Part shown: piece by piece, positions 44,545 to 57,185 of the stretch
How positions within the stretch are numbered: the first letter of the stretch is position 1
Layout: each line of letters begins with the position of its first letter
Assembly: GCA_026874595.1 (NCBI GenBank)
Contig: CM049314.1
Coordinates: 4,376,229-4,440,228, forward strand
Direction: 5' to 3'
DNA length: 64,000 bases
Origin: Sipunculus nudus
Taxonomy: Eukaryota > Annelida > Sipuncula > Golfingiida > Sipunculidae
Made by a program: the position numbers and the translations under genes
Notes under the pieces: generated by a model
What the model was told of the DNA's origin: nothing
Database searches by the model: none
Seen by the model: only the letters and a program-made list of their open reading frames with translations

Positions 44545-46943
44545 TGGTGACAGCAGGCCTCTTACAGATGCCTTTCTTTAATTTGGAATTCCCTGAGTAA
44601 GTTTATTGCTAGTTTTATTATTGACAATATATTAATTCTAGCGCTAGAAGCCATGTGGCTGCCATCCGAGTCATTAGTTAAGAGCATTAAACGTAAAGAT
44701 AATATTATTTTTGTATCTCAATTTAAATACAGACACCCCCGTTATTATATCATATATAATATAACTTGATATAAATATTCAGTTCTGTTTTTCAGCTTTG
44801 TTAACTTTGGCAGTATAGTAGGCATCATCCTGCATGAAATTGGACACGGACATGGAATCATCGGTAAATAGCCAACACACACACGTTTGTGATAAAGATA
44901 CCGGCACAACAATATACACGTGTGTATGACATACTCAGAACACAAAGGCAAACAAGCAGGTGTTATGTCAAAACCTATCCTCATACGTATACATAGACAA
45001 ATACTGTTAAAGTGTTATTCCTCTATCGTACTGCAAATTCATAAGCATTTATTAACGTATAATTTCAATTATAGGCTTAATGAAACAGGTCGCAAAACAG
45101 GTCAGTGATAATTTAAACTTTTTTCGCACGGTCCGTTGGCAGACTTTTTACGTTTGACATGCCATATTGATATGCAAATGCAATTGATGCGATGTCTTGC
45201 TCTCTTTAAATTGTGAAATTTAACGCATTTGATATAAGCGTAAACAGGAAAAATCAATAATCAACCCAGTGGTGCAATTAATTGTATAAATTCTCTCATT
45301 TTAGGGCTCATATTTTGACGCCTCTATGAAGTTGCGGCCGTTTATGCCTTCAGCAACTCATTAGAAATTTCTTGACAACGGTGAATGTTTTGTGAGGCAG
45401 TACAACAAATACTTTCAACACGGTGTTCAGGTGAAAGCATATAAAACACGTACATTGTTGGCCATTTATGACTTGTAATGTGAAGGCATTGCTATATAGT
45501 AACCAATAAAAAACACCATATAATATTATATATTTTATTATTTTTTTTATAAAAGTATATTTTTTTAACAATAAAAGCTCTGACACCGAAAATAGGCTAA
45601 AAAATAAGTATACATTTATATTACAATGTTAACAACTACATGTGGTGAAAGTGAAATCTTTTGAACCATAAATGGCTAAGAAATATCCATCGATAGACAT
45701 AAAATAATAAAATTGTTTGAATCTTTGAATATTCATCCGGTTTTGGAAAATCATTTACATACCATACTGTATAGTGTTAGCTTTCAGAATGTGTACATAA
45801 AAGACAATTCCCAGACCTTAAACGTTTTTATTTCAGATGGACGGATATTACGCCCGTGAAGAAAATACGGCGGACTACTTTGCAACAAAATATCTATATC
45901 GGGTACGTGGTTCGGTTAAACTTTATTTATATGCTGTTAAATTCGTTAGGTTTAGTGTTTATCGCTACATTAAATAGGCTTTCCTGCCTTTCATAACAAA
46001 CAATAACATAATCTTTGTAAACCTGCCCATCAGTCATTCTTAGCAAATTTACGCTTAATGTCAAGAAAATATCAACAGATTAATAACCGTTATGTAGCCA
46101 AACTCTAATTTCCAAACATTATTTTCTGACATAGGTTTACAAGAGATACCGAGAGGTGAGAGGAGATGCTGCAGTCAGCTTGCCGGGAATTAAACTGAAT
46201 GACGAACAAATAGTTTATATACGACAAGCTCAGGTACTTATCTTACATTACACAAACGTTATACAGTTCATATATATTTTTTTCTAATATTATGCAGGTT
46301 TTATTGGTTTATGATCATTAAACTGACCGGATGTGCATATTAAGTCAAGGTGCAATACTAATGGACAGACCAACATGAAGTTCCTGTTGCTCTTTGAAAA
46401 TGACATAGATATCCATGCATTTTTATCCTCACATAGACGACAACAAACGCACTGCCTACAGGTCTTTATTAGCTGAATTCTATTATGAATTTAACGTATT
46501 CAGATTGTCCTAATTATCAAAGTAATTTTTTTCTCAAACCTGAAGCTGGTCATTCAGTTTCCTCGCAATTGTTTATGAGCAAGAGATTCTTCAAATATTG
46601 CATAATAATGTTTTATACACAGGTTCCTATACCCAGGTTCCATAGACAATTTTGTTTAAGAATACACTTTCTCTGTTTTGAGACTCAAGCGGCTTTATCA
46701 TTTTATAGGTCCAATGCCATTCAGATATGTTCATCAAAGTATAAGAAACAAATAAGGACGGCCAGATTACACACATACATATTAATATGTCAATGCTTAC
46801 AGTTGTGCCACATTGAGCTACCTATATTAATTACATTGCAGGTCGACTGTCAAAATATACCGAGGGGAGCTGTAAAGTCCGATGTCCTGGAGGCTCCCTA
46901 CAGTACCGGGAAATACAGGTTTTGTGATCATAATGATAATAAT

Positions 46944-46990
<47 letters not shown>

Positions 46991-47054
46991 TTAATATTAT
47001 TATTATTATTATTATATAATTTTGAGTATGATAATAATAATAATATATAGTAAC

Positions 47055-47094
<40 letters not shown>

Positions 47095-47653
47095 TTTGCA
47101 TATATCGGATAAAGTCGTAAAGTTAAGAAAATGTATTTTTTTTTCATAAACAGGGCATTTTATCACTACAAGATATGTGCTATTGCCTTTTCCATATATC
47201 GCAACGCATTGGCAAAACCAAAACAACCATGGCCGTATTATGGCCTGTTTAGGCAAGTTTATACATCCCCTCCACGTACAGATGTCAATCCGTTGTCTTA
47301 AGGCTTCTTCCCATGTCATATATATAAATGTTTTAATACTTAATTCATTAATTCAATATATGTTGATGCGTCTTTACATTTGGTCTGTGTCAGATTACCC
47401 TTACATAGAAAACTAAAATTCTGCATTATTAGATTACCTTAATGAGGGATTTTTTTCCACAAAACGTTATAATATTACTGCTTATTCAAAATCAACGATA
47501 GTTTGTTTGATCTACATTCAATAGCTCGAATTAAATAATAATTGTTTGCTCAGGTTTCTTTGATCCATGCGAAATTCGGAAGACTTTGCCAGGATCTTCG
47601 GATGTCCAAGAGCGAGCTTCATGAACCCAGCGAAAAAGTGTTCGCTCTTCTGA
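44545..47653 (+). pseudogene. M13 (neprilysin/ECE-like) peptidase, C-terminal half, with two in-frame stops
   Basis: Exons: 44545-44596 (TAGLLQMPFFN), 44796-44863 (HEIGH), 45075-45100 (uncertain), 45305-45430, 45837-45902, 46135-46233, 46842-46918, 47554-47653. Order, phases and motifs follow the M13 catalytic domain: AG-LLQ-PFF, HExxH at 44,833-44,847, C-V-QY (GECFVRQYNKYF), the third zinc ligand in ENTAD, KLNDEQIVYIRQAQ, a Cys-containing exon, then the end RNSEDFA...SFMNPAKKCSLF. TAG at 45,362 and TGA at 47,561 break the frame; the TGA stands where relatives have a Gly codon. The HExxH is followed by GHGII instead of GFDD. The upstream N-terminal and middle exons are not found. M13 enzymes are membrane zinc endopeptidases of small peptides. 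Most likely a pseudogene; intact splice sites suggest recent decay. Confidence 0.8.
46926..47094. repeat. (TAA)n microsatellite with inverted middle part
   Basis: ATA/TAA triplets to 46,986, then TTA triplets (about 46,995-47,015), then AAT triplets to 47,094. It starts 8 bases after the exon ending at 46,918, and the opposed runs could form a long hairpin. Confidence 0.95.
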
Positions 47654-47684
47654 ATGTAGAGTAATCAAAGGATTGCAACACTTT

Positions 47685-47690
47685 AATAAA
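47685..47690 (+). terminator. Candidate polyadenylation signal of the M13 C-terminal half
   Basis: AATAAA lies 31 bases after the final TGA at 47,651-47,653. Its position supports 47,653 as the former gene end. Confidence 0.5.
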
Positions 47691-47905
47691 TCTGTATTGT
47701 GGCATGGAATAATTCAGTAACAAAACTTTGGGAAATTGTATTCATTTTATATTTCTCATTAACATTAAACAGGGGTGTGTGGTGAATATAACGAATATTG
47801 TATGTGATATTAAAGTGACACGACATTTTTTCGTATTTGCTGGTAATTTTTATCAATCAGGGCTGTGCGGAGAATACTCGTTCAGCTTTGGTAATTGTAC
47901 ACGGC

Positions 47906-48101
47906 TATAAATAAACCCGATGCATAAAGACAATGCGACTAGTTCGTGTTTTATTTATATGCGCGTGGAGAGGAAGATGGAGACTGTAGTGACTGATCTG
48001 TGGTGTAGTTTATCTGAACTCTGTATAGCGTGTGTTGCTTTATCGGTCGTTCTGTTGAGCCCTTCATCTAAAAATATACCATTGGTAACTATCGCATTAA
48101 G
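47906..48101 (+). promoter_or_regulatory. Candidate promoter and first exon with a membrane anchor
   Basis: TATAAATA at 47,906-47,913 is followed by an ATG at 47,959 and a 47-codon frame to a donor, AAG-GTAGGT, at 48,102 (phase 2). The peptide begins MRVERKMETVVTDLW and has a hydrophobic stretch (LCIACVALSVVLLS), as expected for the type II anchor of an M13 peptidase. It would serve the N-terminal M13 exons that start at 53,449. The Cys-rich exon that normally follows the anchor was not found, so the link is speculative. Confidence 0.3.
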
Positions 48102-48395
48102 GTAGGTAAATATTCGAAGAGTCTTAAGAGCGCTAGCTCTACCAGAAGGTCGCTGATATTCAATGTCATGAACCATGCTGACGATTTTACTTACATTGAT
48201 GCTTATTGATTGCCAGAAATGAAGATATCTGCAAGCATATTGGTTAGTTTCGAATGTCTGTTTGTTTGTCACAATCCCCCCCCCCCCGACTCTGCGGGCC
48301 ACAATATTGCAGCAGTTGCTTTCAAATAAGCATAGTTGATTAACAATTAATACTTCTGAAAACCTATTGCTTGTGGTCAAAATAATTCAACGGTC

Positions 48396-49260
48396 AAGGT
48401 CATCCAAAAACAACAAACTGTTATTTTCGCAATAACGTTGTCAAAAAGATGCCTATCTACATAATCTTTAGCTCATATTATTCCTCTATACGTTTTCCAT
48501 GAGATGGTTAAGTCAATTTGAATCTTAGATGTGTCCGTGTGTCAGTATGTCTGTCTGTTTGTCAGTTGTCAAATTCGCCTCTTTGCTTGTTCTTTCTACT
48601 GACGTAATGCATTCCACGGGCCATTTTTTTAGCAATTGCTCTGAATGTGATACTATTGATAGATCATCTGAAGTTATGGAAGTCTGATGTCTTATGTAGT
48701 TAATTAGTCAAAGTTCAAGGTAATCAAAAAGTCACAAAATTGTTTTTATTTATATCTTCATCAAATTTTTTGAAGCCACATAAACTGTAGCTCATTTTAT
48801 TTGACATTTCGTGGCCTTACTTCTGATGTTTATCTGTCTCAATCTGCTGTTTCCAGTGTTTTGCATTTTTTGGGGGGAAATTCTTCATATTCCATATATG
48901 GGGTCTCATTGTTGTTACGCTGTCACTTTTAAAGTTAGAGAGATCTATTATTTGCCTCAGGCAGGATGGGGTCAGTTTAACGCGACTTTTAACCAAATCT
49001 CGCCAAATCTCATACCGTTATTCGGCAAACGAGATATTATGAGTTTTTTTTCTCGCTATATAGGCCACAATTTTGGAGCAAACGCTCTACGAATTATACA
49101 ATTGATTATCAAACAAAACTCCTATAAGCCTTTTGTCTTTGGGTAAGATAGGTCAAAACTCAAGGAAATAAAAAAAAAACTAAAAATATAATTTTGCTCA
49201 TAACTTCGTCAAATGTTAACCTATCTACACATAAATAGTTCATTTATTGTCTACACATTC
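48396..49260. repeat. Three diverged tandem units of an unknown repeat
   Basis: Units align on CAAGG-AATC/CATC, then AACTTCGTCAAA or similar, then CTATCTACA or CTGTAGCTCAT, starting near 48,396, 48,717 and 49,162. Each is followed by runs of CTGTCTGT. The reading frames here (48,811-49,146; 49,213-49,704) show no known domain and vary with the repeat. Confidence 0.55.
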
Positions 49261-51402
49261 TCTATTTGTAGGTCTGGTCAGTTATCAGTCAGGTTGTGTC
49301 AGTCTGTCAGTATGTCAGCCTGTTTGTGTGTTGTTGTCAACTTCTCCTGTCTGCTTGTTTGTTGGTCTGACATATCATTCTGGAGTCCACATTGTTTTTG
49401 CAATGCTTCTGAAAGGCTTAAAGTTAAAATAAAACAAGTAAATATGTTCTGTTTGACTGTTTGTCCGTTCATCCTCGAGATTCAATATCATCATGAATAC
49501 ATAAAATGTTATTGTTTTGGCTCTCCCAGTACATTGCTTATTCAAATTAATGTATTTTTGTTCCTCTGTCTACCTGTGTCTCTGTCTGTCTGTTATATTT
49601 CGACCTCCGGCAAGCACTCGACCACTGGTCGTCTAGTTTTAAGAACCCTGCCAAACTATGGATTACCAATTAAGGCTTTGCCCCGTCAATTTACTGAAAA
49701 TTGAAACCGTGATATGTTCTTTTACTTCTCAATTTTTTATTCATTCAATTAAGAGAAATAACCCATCACACAAACAAACGGTATTCGCGAGAAAACAAAC
49801 ACATGATTCACCCTGCTTGCTTCTTATGGGCATGAGAATGGCCTCACTGATGACATTTACTGGGAACATTCAAGAGTTTACCTGTAATTTATCAATCTTA
49901 ATAGCAATTGTTGGTTATAAAGTCCAGCTATACAGTTTTCATCAAAGAAGAGGGAGCAATGGAAAAGGATTGTTTCTGTCCCATTTGAGTAAGTGGTAAT
50001 TGACAGGTTTCTGTGGTCTAGAGGCAGGATTAGAAAATTAGAAAGGGTATCATCTCCCGCCCAATTCTCTCGACCAGAAAAAAAAATAAAAAATAAAAAA
50101 TACCCACTGGATTTAAAGAAAAAAAAACCTATTACACAAATTAAAACAATTACCTTGATGGATAATTGGCCGACATTCTTTACCGGGATCACTCTTAACA
50201 GGAAGCAGCTTAGGTGAACACTGAGCATCTTTGTTAGAGCTGCTGGAAGTGAGATTCTTTGAAACGCTTTAACTCTCTGTAACAGTGGTAACACTTGGTG
50301 CTAACAAATAAATTACATGGCATGTTATATATGAAAAGATCTGGGTATCCCTATTGTGCTCGGTAGTTGCAAACTCCTTCTTTCCACAGGTCTAACACTA
50401 TTCAGAAAAATATTTTTATTTTAAATGAAGTTTCTCAAACGTTCAAAATGATTAATTCCACCTAGCTTGTACAGGCTTAGGTACTGCTATAAGAAATTAA
50501 GCGATACTTTTTAGCGTGAAGTTAAATAATTTTTTGTCTAAAATTCGATAGCCTCTTTAATCTAAATTGTGCATGTCCATAGATAACTAGTATGTCGCAC
50601 TGAAGTCATGTCATGTTTGCATTTTTCCTAAAAGACACGTTTGATACAATAACCCGGTAACGCTTACTGCTGATAGTTGCAGTTATAAGCAGAATACTTG
50701 GTAACATAAGTTTAGTGTCCTATTTACACAATATTTCTGAAAAGATTTCTATGCTTGATATTATGAATACATTTCAATGGTCCTGTGTCTTCAAAAGTTA
50801 AAGAACTAGGGTGAATGTGTAACCTGTATTTTGAAAAATGACGCGTGTCAACATGACTTATAACGAACGTTAACGTTATCAAATAAAACCCATACACAAA
50901 CGTTCATCTAAATGTTTACAATGAAAAGTTATTCCGACGAAATCAGTATCCTTTTTCCTAAGAGGCTTTTTTACCTCAGAGGTGAAGTTTCTGCCTTTTC
51001 AAACTAATAATTAAATACGTTTCTTTTTCTCTAAACACAAAAAAAATATACCCGAGAAAAAAGTCTGAATCTTTATTATCATATAAAATTATTCCATTGC
51101 AAAAGGATTGAATATCAAACAACTGACGTCAATAAAGCTACTGAGATATCCCTTAGTATATAACTAGGGACTGATTAATGAGAATGTCATTTGTAATTCC
51201 ACTTGTATGTTTATGCACCTGAACAACACAAAGACTGTGAATATGTCAGTGTATTGATTTAATCTAATCATACGTTAGTAATATATTTGGATTTACTTCC
51301 GTTTTTAGTTTGCTTATAAACTCTTGTATCAGTTAGAGTCTTTGCTTTTCTGTTTTTTTCCATTGTTTAATATGAATGGGTAATGTGACAAAGAAACGAT
51401 CT
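49260..51402. other. No recognisable gene
   Basis: Mostly AT-rich sequence with A tracts near 50,085-50,135. Long frames on both strands at 49,658-50,294 have low-complexity or unrecognised translations. I see nothing to annotate. Confidence 0.5.
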
Positions 51403-51502
51403 TTAGTATAGGTGACACTTCTGCTGTGGATTCATGAAGCTTCCAAGAGGACACTTAAAGGACTCGGCAAAATCTTTAGAATTGCGAAGGCTCCCGTTGA
51501 CC
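51403..51502 (-). pseudogene. Orphan last exon of an M13 peptidase on the minus strand
   Basis: On the minus strand an acceptor, TTTCAG, precedes 100 nt in phase 2 that end in TAA at 51,403-51,405. The product reads [11 protein letters not shown], then [18 protein letters not shown]. This matches the extreme C-terminus of neprilysin/ECE proteins, where the end is C-x-x-W. Its length equals that of the last exon at 47,554-47,653. No partner exons were found upstream on the same strand (higher coordinates), so it is probably a fragment left by duplication and inversion. The frame itself is intact. Confidence 0.8.
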
Positions 51503-53448
51503 CTGAAACAAAGCCAGAAAACAACAATGCCATCATTTCCACGTCTTAAAGGAGAAAACATAAATTTATGATTTTGCTGAAGTGCTAACATGAAAGGCTA
51601 GAAAAATTATTATTATTTTATTACCTTAATAATGATTGATTAAATTATAATTATGATTTCCAAATAAACAGTTAATCATCCAGGTTTAGCTTTTTAGTAT
51701 GATGTAAACGGGATCAATATTTATACTGAATTAAATGAACGGTGTGATATTACTAAACTGGGAGAAGAACGTTTATGCTACTCCGTATATCACTGAGGTG
51801 ACTTTTCATGGTTTTTATTAAGTTTAGCAGTTACCTGGGTAACCAAAACTTGCGCTTTTGCATCAAACTTGACCAATATTCAACTGGCTGCAACCTCTTA
51901 TCGCCAACAAAATACAAAATACTGTAGTGTTCTATTTGTGCATTCCTAAAAACTAGGACAATTTTATTCAGGTTAACATTAATAAATTTGACTGTTATTT
52001 ATATTTCATTACATAAAGATTTTCTTTAATTGTAGGCCTATTTAAGTTAATCTTTCTGAAATGGACACCAACATTAAGCCCCTGAACAAGTTCACTCAAC
52101 GTATGTGTGCGCGAGTTCTTGACTTTACTAATCAAAACTGAAAGGCATGTGACAAATTACTGAAAGGCAATTTAAATATTTATCTGAATGGGGTCGCAGT
52201 GCCACCTCACATGCTTCAGAATCGCAAGTTGGTCTGTTTCTGGGTGTTGCCGGTGAACGTTCATTCGTGTCCCTACCTGTCCGGTAAAATGTAACCTAGA
52301 GGAAAAGATATGGTAGCTGATTATCAAAACGGTTGATTACAAGTCTGAACGGAATGACAGACACATATATAAAACACGCTGTAAATTTATACTCAAGAAA
52401 ACTTAAAATTAACGGGATTAAACTACAGAATATAAGAAACATTAAGAGAGTATAATATCACCACCTCCGAAAGGATAAAGAAGGCTACAACGAGATTCAG
52501 GGCTTACTACACTCCATTATCAGTCAGTACCATATCTCATAATATCATCATGATTGCCCTACAACAAGTTCCCCGAGTTGGTAGCACTCCAAAGACTAAA
52601 ACTTGTACAGGTTACGGAATGAGCGCCCAGTATTTCGGATTGATGATGTCTGTGCAAATCTGCAATACAGCTTGTCCACACTGGCCTTTTCAAAATTTGA
52701 ACTTTCATACTCGGATTAAAATTTTTGAGGAACGTTATAAAATGTATCATCTAAGTTCTAAATTTAGCCTGGCCAGGACAGCTGAAATCTCCTTTCCTAC
52801 GGAGCCCCAATTAAAATAAATGAAATAAACATTTCCGATTCCTTTTCATATTCATAAAAATAGCATTGCCAGGACGGTTTAAGCGAAATACGATGTTACC
52901 TATCTTCAGTTTGTTTGTGTTACTGCACACCATGGCATAAAAATATTATAATTCCCAAATCCATTTTTGCCTTATGATGCATGATGGACATATTTACACA
53001 GGTAATTATTTCTATCCTCTGCTTTTATATTTTACTTTGAAAGGTCTGGCTGATGAGACGTGAAGGTTGTCAGCGAGCAGGTAAAACCATAAAATATCGA
53101 TGAACCTGAAGAAAATGTTATCCTAATAACTATGTATAACAATTTTGATTATATGATTTGCAGATAAAAAAGGGGGAAAGATTGTAGCATAATACCTGAA
53201 CTTTTTACGCCTAAAATTAATCTATCACACAGAAAATACGGAGGCATCTTTTATTTTAATTACATTGAATTTTGTCGAGATAGAATGCTTTATCCCTACT
53301 TGACGTGGGTTTAATTCTTCATAAGCCAATGAAGCCATAAGTACTGCTGTGAATTTATAAGCATTCTGATTTTTTTATTGAATTTTTAGCTCGTAGACCT
53401 CACTCATCCATTGATTTTGCAACCGATCCTTGTTAGAATTTCTACCAG
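51503..53448. other. No supported gene
   Basis: AT-rich sequence between the orphan minus-strand M13 exon and the plus-strand M13 N-terminal exons. Neither the exon encoding the conserved Cys-rich start of M13 proteins nor further minus-strand exons could be found. Confidence 0.5.
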
Positions 53449-55449
53449 TTTGCATGCGGAAAATGGATGGACTATAATCCTGTTCCAACGGAAGCTACAT
53501 CAGTTACACAACTGGGCCAACTAAATGACGAAATGTTAGACAGTTTGAAAGGTAACTAAAACAACACTAGAAGAGGTATCTTGTTTATATATTTCGATTA
53601 AAACGCATGTTGTGTTTTGAATGAATAAATGGTTTTTCGTTACAGACGCCATGGAAGCTCCCACCACAAAAAAAATCCCAAAATCATTTGCAAAAACCAG
53701 GAGGTTATACAAGTCATGCATAAATACAGGTCTGTTGAACATAGAAAAATTAACTTAGTTTGGTTGAAATTTATGAGATGCCCCTCAATCCTTTCACAAA
53801 AACAATATATTCCAAATGATTGTTGTTTTAAAGATGACATATTTTTTTTCTGAATAAGTAGACTTATTTCTATGATGTTCGATCACGGCCTTATTCGGAG
53901 ATAAATACTACGTGATTTTCTTTGAAACAAATGTATTATAAGTCAAGAAGACATTAACGTGTCCGTTAAAATTGACTTTTTCAGTCACACGCACACATAT
54001 ATCTATTTATATGTGTGTGTGTGTGTTTTCAAGTATCTACAAAAGCATGGAAGAAAATAATTGAGAACAGTGGCAAAAGAAACGTTCTGTGCCTGCTAAT
54101 GATTCGTCAACCAGTTTCTTCAAAGTTCAGAAAGGTCACTGACGTCATGCTAGCACTTGATCGTTTGTCTATACACCCAATCTTCGCTGTCTCCCTTGTA
54201 TCCGCGGTTGAAGATAAAAAGATAACACTTCTTGTAAATGTATCATATTGTATCTTTTTATTTTTTGTTGATATCTGTTCTAAACACTATTTTGTTGCTT
54301 CTACCTTGATTGCATGGGCTCATTCCAACTCGTGTGTCTGTGTGTGTTTATTTATTCATCACGGAACTCACGCAATCATGAGCGGACTTTTCAGGCCACT
54401 TCGGGAATAGACCAATAAGAATCAATTAGTTTTATGTTTGTATTCGCCATATGGTCCGAATGCTATAACGCAAAGGAATAGTCACCGTTATGCACGATGA
54501 ACCGGAGAATACGGGTCAGATAAGAAAATGGCAGAGGCTTTATTCAATATAATGCAGACTTCTTGGTTATATATTCAGTTTTACTTATTTTAATACATAT
54601 TGTCATAATTCAAAGACGGTATGCCTATACGACAAATAACTTAAAACGTAATTATTATTTTTTATTTAATAATTGATGCCCGTTAAATAAGAGTGGTGTG
54701 CCCAACCCATTGTAAAACGTGTATTAACCACAAAGCTGCAGAGAACAGTAATGACTGATAATAATACATAATGTTAATACTTACAGACGATTGAACACGA
54801 TATTAGTCATTTATTTCACATCCATGCTTCTCCGAAAACCTCGTAAAAAGGTATAAAAGCTTATGTATTGCTCACATGGTCCGGATATGGTCTGGAATTA
54901 CAAGTAGCATCCAGATATACTTGCATAAAATGTAGTTACTATATTATTTTTATACCTGACCTATGGGTATTTTAAAATATTATATATGGATCATTTGTAA
55001 GTAATTTCAATTTTAGAGATTCATCCAGTAGTTGTCATTGCATCTTATTCATTGCATTGATACATTCCATGTTACGCAGATGTAAAATGCATTTGCAATT
55101 TAAAGAATTCAATTGTATTCTGAAACCCAAGAACGCAGATCAGAAAGGGAGACCTTGCCATGCATCCGGCATATTACGGAATGGAGTTCTCCAGGCGGGG
55201 TGCTTATGAAATATTCATTAGAGATATCGCAGCTATGCTTGGAGGACCAAAGATGAATATCCCAAAAGATGCCTACCAGATTATGAAATTCGAGACATCG
55301 CTAGCAAATGTAAGGTTTATTTTCTAAATTTTTGTTAGAATAAAAAAAATACAGGTTTATTTCTTCTTTATAATAATTCCTGAAGAATGAGTCCAGTTAA
55401 TATCCAGTACATCCAGACATAATTGTTGAGATTTTATTTTCGTGGTTGT

Positions 55450-56050
55450 CTTTTGTCAAGAAAATCCACAAACTTATGATCCGGATTATAAAAAAAAATC
55501 ACACGGTCATAGAAAATCTTGACGGCAGCTGGTGGTCGACTTCATTTATAATCATTATCGCTAACTGATGAGTTTTCAGTGAAGGTACATATCATTGTTC
55601 GTTAGTATAAATTTATAAAATGTGCTAAACTACTTTTCCTGCAAGGCTCTATTAATACTAAGTGAATGATGTTGTCCATGCCATTAGTTCCCCTGATATC
55701 TCACAAACACGGCCCACTGAAACGACGATTAATGTATTCTATTCAACAATATCCTACTTTTCTTTAAATTGATAATATATCTTCAAATTAGATCTCGGAT
55801 TGAACATTTAAGAACAATGCCACAGTTCTATCGCGCAACGCGGTACTTCTAACATGGCGAGAAAGGTACACATACATGTGTCTTAATGTTCGTGACCACG
55901 GCTTTCATTGACTTGAAAAATAAGGGAATGTAAACTCATTTACAAAACCCTCAGACGTGATTGTAAAGTAAACTCATTCCGAATATTGCCGACTACAGAT
56001 GCGTGCATAAAAGTGAGCCATTATTCAGTCACGTGGTACTTCCTCCATAA
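55450..56050 (-). mobile_element. Partial inverted copy of the 16,185-17,371 element
   Basis: On the minus strand this stretch follows 16,805-17,345 in order. Matching blocks include CACTTTTATGCACGCA-like, GTCGACCACCAGCTGCCGT, TATCGCGCAA (plus orientation here) and the CCGTGTTTGTG block. Similarity is about 70-80% by eye. It lies in the intron after the M13 exon ending at 55,309. Confidence 0.7.
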
Positions 56051-57143
56051 ATTACCAATAGTTGGATATGAATGTTAGCTTCATGTGAATACCGCCATGT
56101 ACTTTATTTAAAATGTTAAAAACTCTTTTTTTTTGTGGACGGTCACTTCTTAATTTTCTTATGATTGAGTTGGGGGTTCCGGTTTCTGCGGATCTGGCGT
56201 GCACAAGTGTGATAAAAAGCATCCAGTGAATCGCCCGGCATGTGTCGGTCCCAACTAAATAATTCCCTTCTTAGCCTCAGGCTGGGGCGGGCTCGTTATT
56301 TTAAGCACTGACAAACTGACAATGGTGCAGGCGCACCATGTGAAAAGCTTTAAAGTCGAGCCACAGGTGTCGGCCTATTGCCCGTGTATAGGTTCCCGCC
56401 TTCGTTGTGTTGATGAAGTAGTCAGTCAACTATTGGTATCGTTTGCGTTCCCTTTCCGCAAATAAAAATACCCCACAATATGCTTTTTTGCACACAAACC
56501 AGGAAATAAGCCCCCACTATTTTCTAAAGCTACAGGAAGGTAACACCTTAAATCTGTTATATATATATATATATATTCAGATTCAAAGGCAGCCCACATT
56601 AAATGTTGATATTTTAAGCAGTAATGAACTAATAATAAACTACATGACAAAATCCAAAAATCTCATTATTCATTGATATATTTCTTTATATCAAAAGGGA
56701 CTTTACCTTGAATGTAAAAAAAGACTTGGTGTTCCTGTGTATTACAAATTGAGCACTTTTCTTAAAAGAGGAATTTCCTTAGTTTAATATACTATTGAAA
56801 CCAATCTGAATTTCATAACTACATACGCCTTCAGAAAGAACTTTGTACAAGGTTTTAAATTATATAAACCGATTATAATTAGCATCATACAGAAATCGTA
56901 TTGTGTACCTTGAGTTAATATATCAAATGTAACAAACTTTAGTAGAAAGATGGATGTTCAAGGGTTCATGCATGACACAACATTATTTATTAAAATCTGG
57001 CTTTTTAAAATCTGTTGGCCAACTGTATAAAACCGTTTGATAAGGTAAAAATGCATTGGTCACACCTGAAAAAAAGATAACTCTCCCCCGAAGAAAAGGT
57101 TATGAAGAAATATTCTTGGTTTAATCGGTACATATATATATAT

Positions 57144-57182
57144 AGAAAAGGCTCACGGACTTAATCAGTGGCGCTGTGAAAA
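57144..57182 (+). repeat. 39-bp exact copy of LINE ORF1 sequence
   Basis: These 39 bases are identical to 58,125-58,163 within ORF1, about 980 bases downstream, including GGCTCACGGACTTAATC. The flanks are unrelated (TA repeat on one side, a duplicated 137-bp block on the other). Confidence 0.9.
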
Positions 57183-57185
57183 CAC

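Noticed and set aside
48811-50294. Several frames above 100 codons on both strands
   Set aside because: Hydrophobic or low-complexity translations in AT-rich repeat DNA, no domains, no splice context.
52190-52280. Minus-strand peptide NERSPATPR resembling the D-x-HSP-x-x-R block of M13 enzymes
   Set aside because: The only good donor gives the wrong phase for the last exon at 51,403-51,502, and the flanks do not match the family.
54000-54028. CACACG...GTGTGTG hairpin before the M13 exon at 54,034
   Set aside because: Explained by a simple GT/CA microsatellite; no sign of function.
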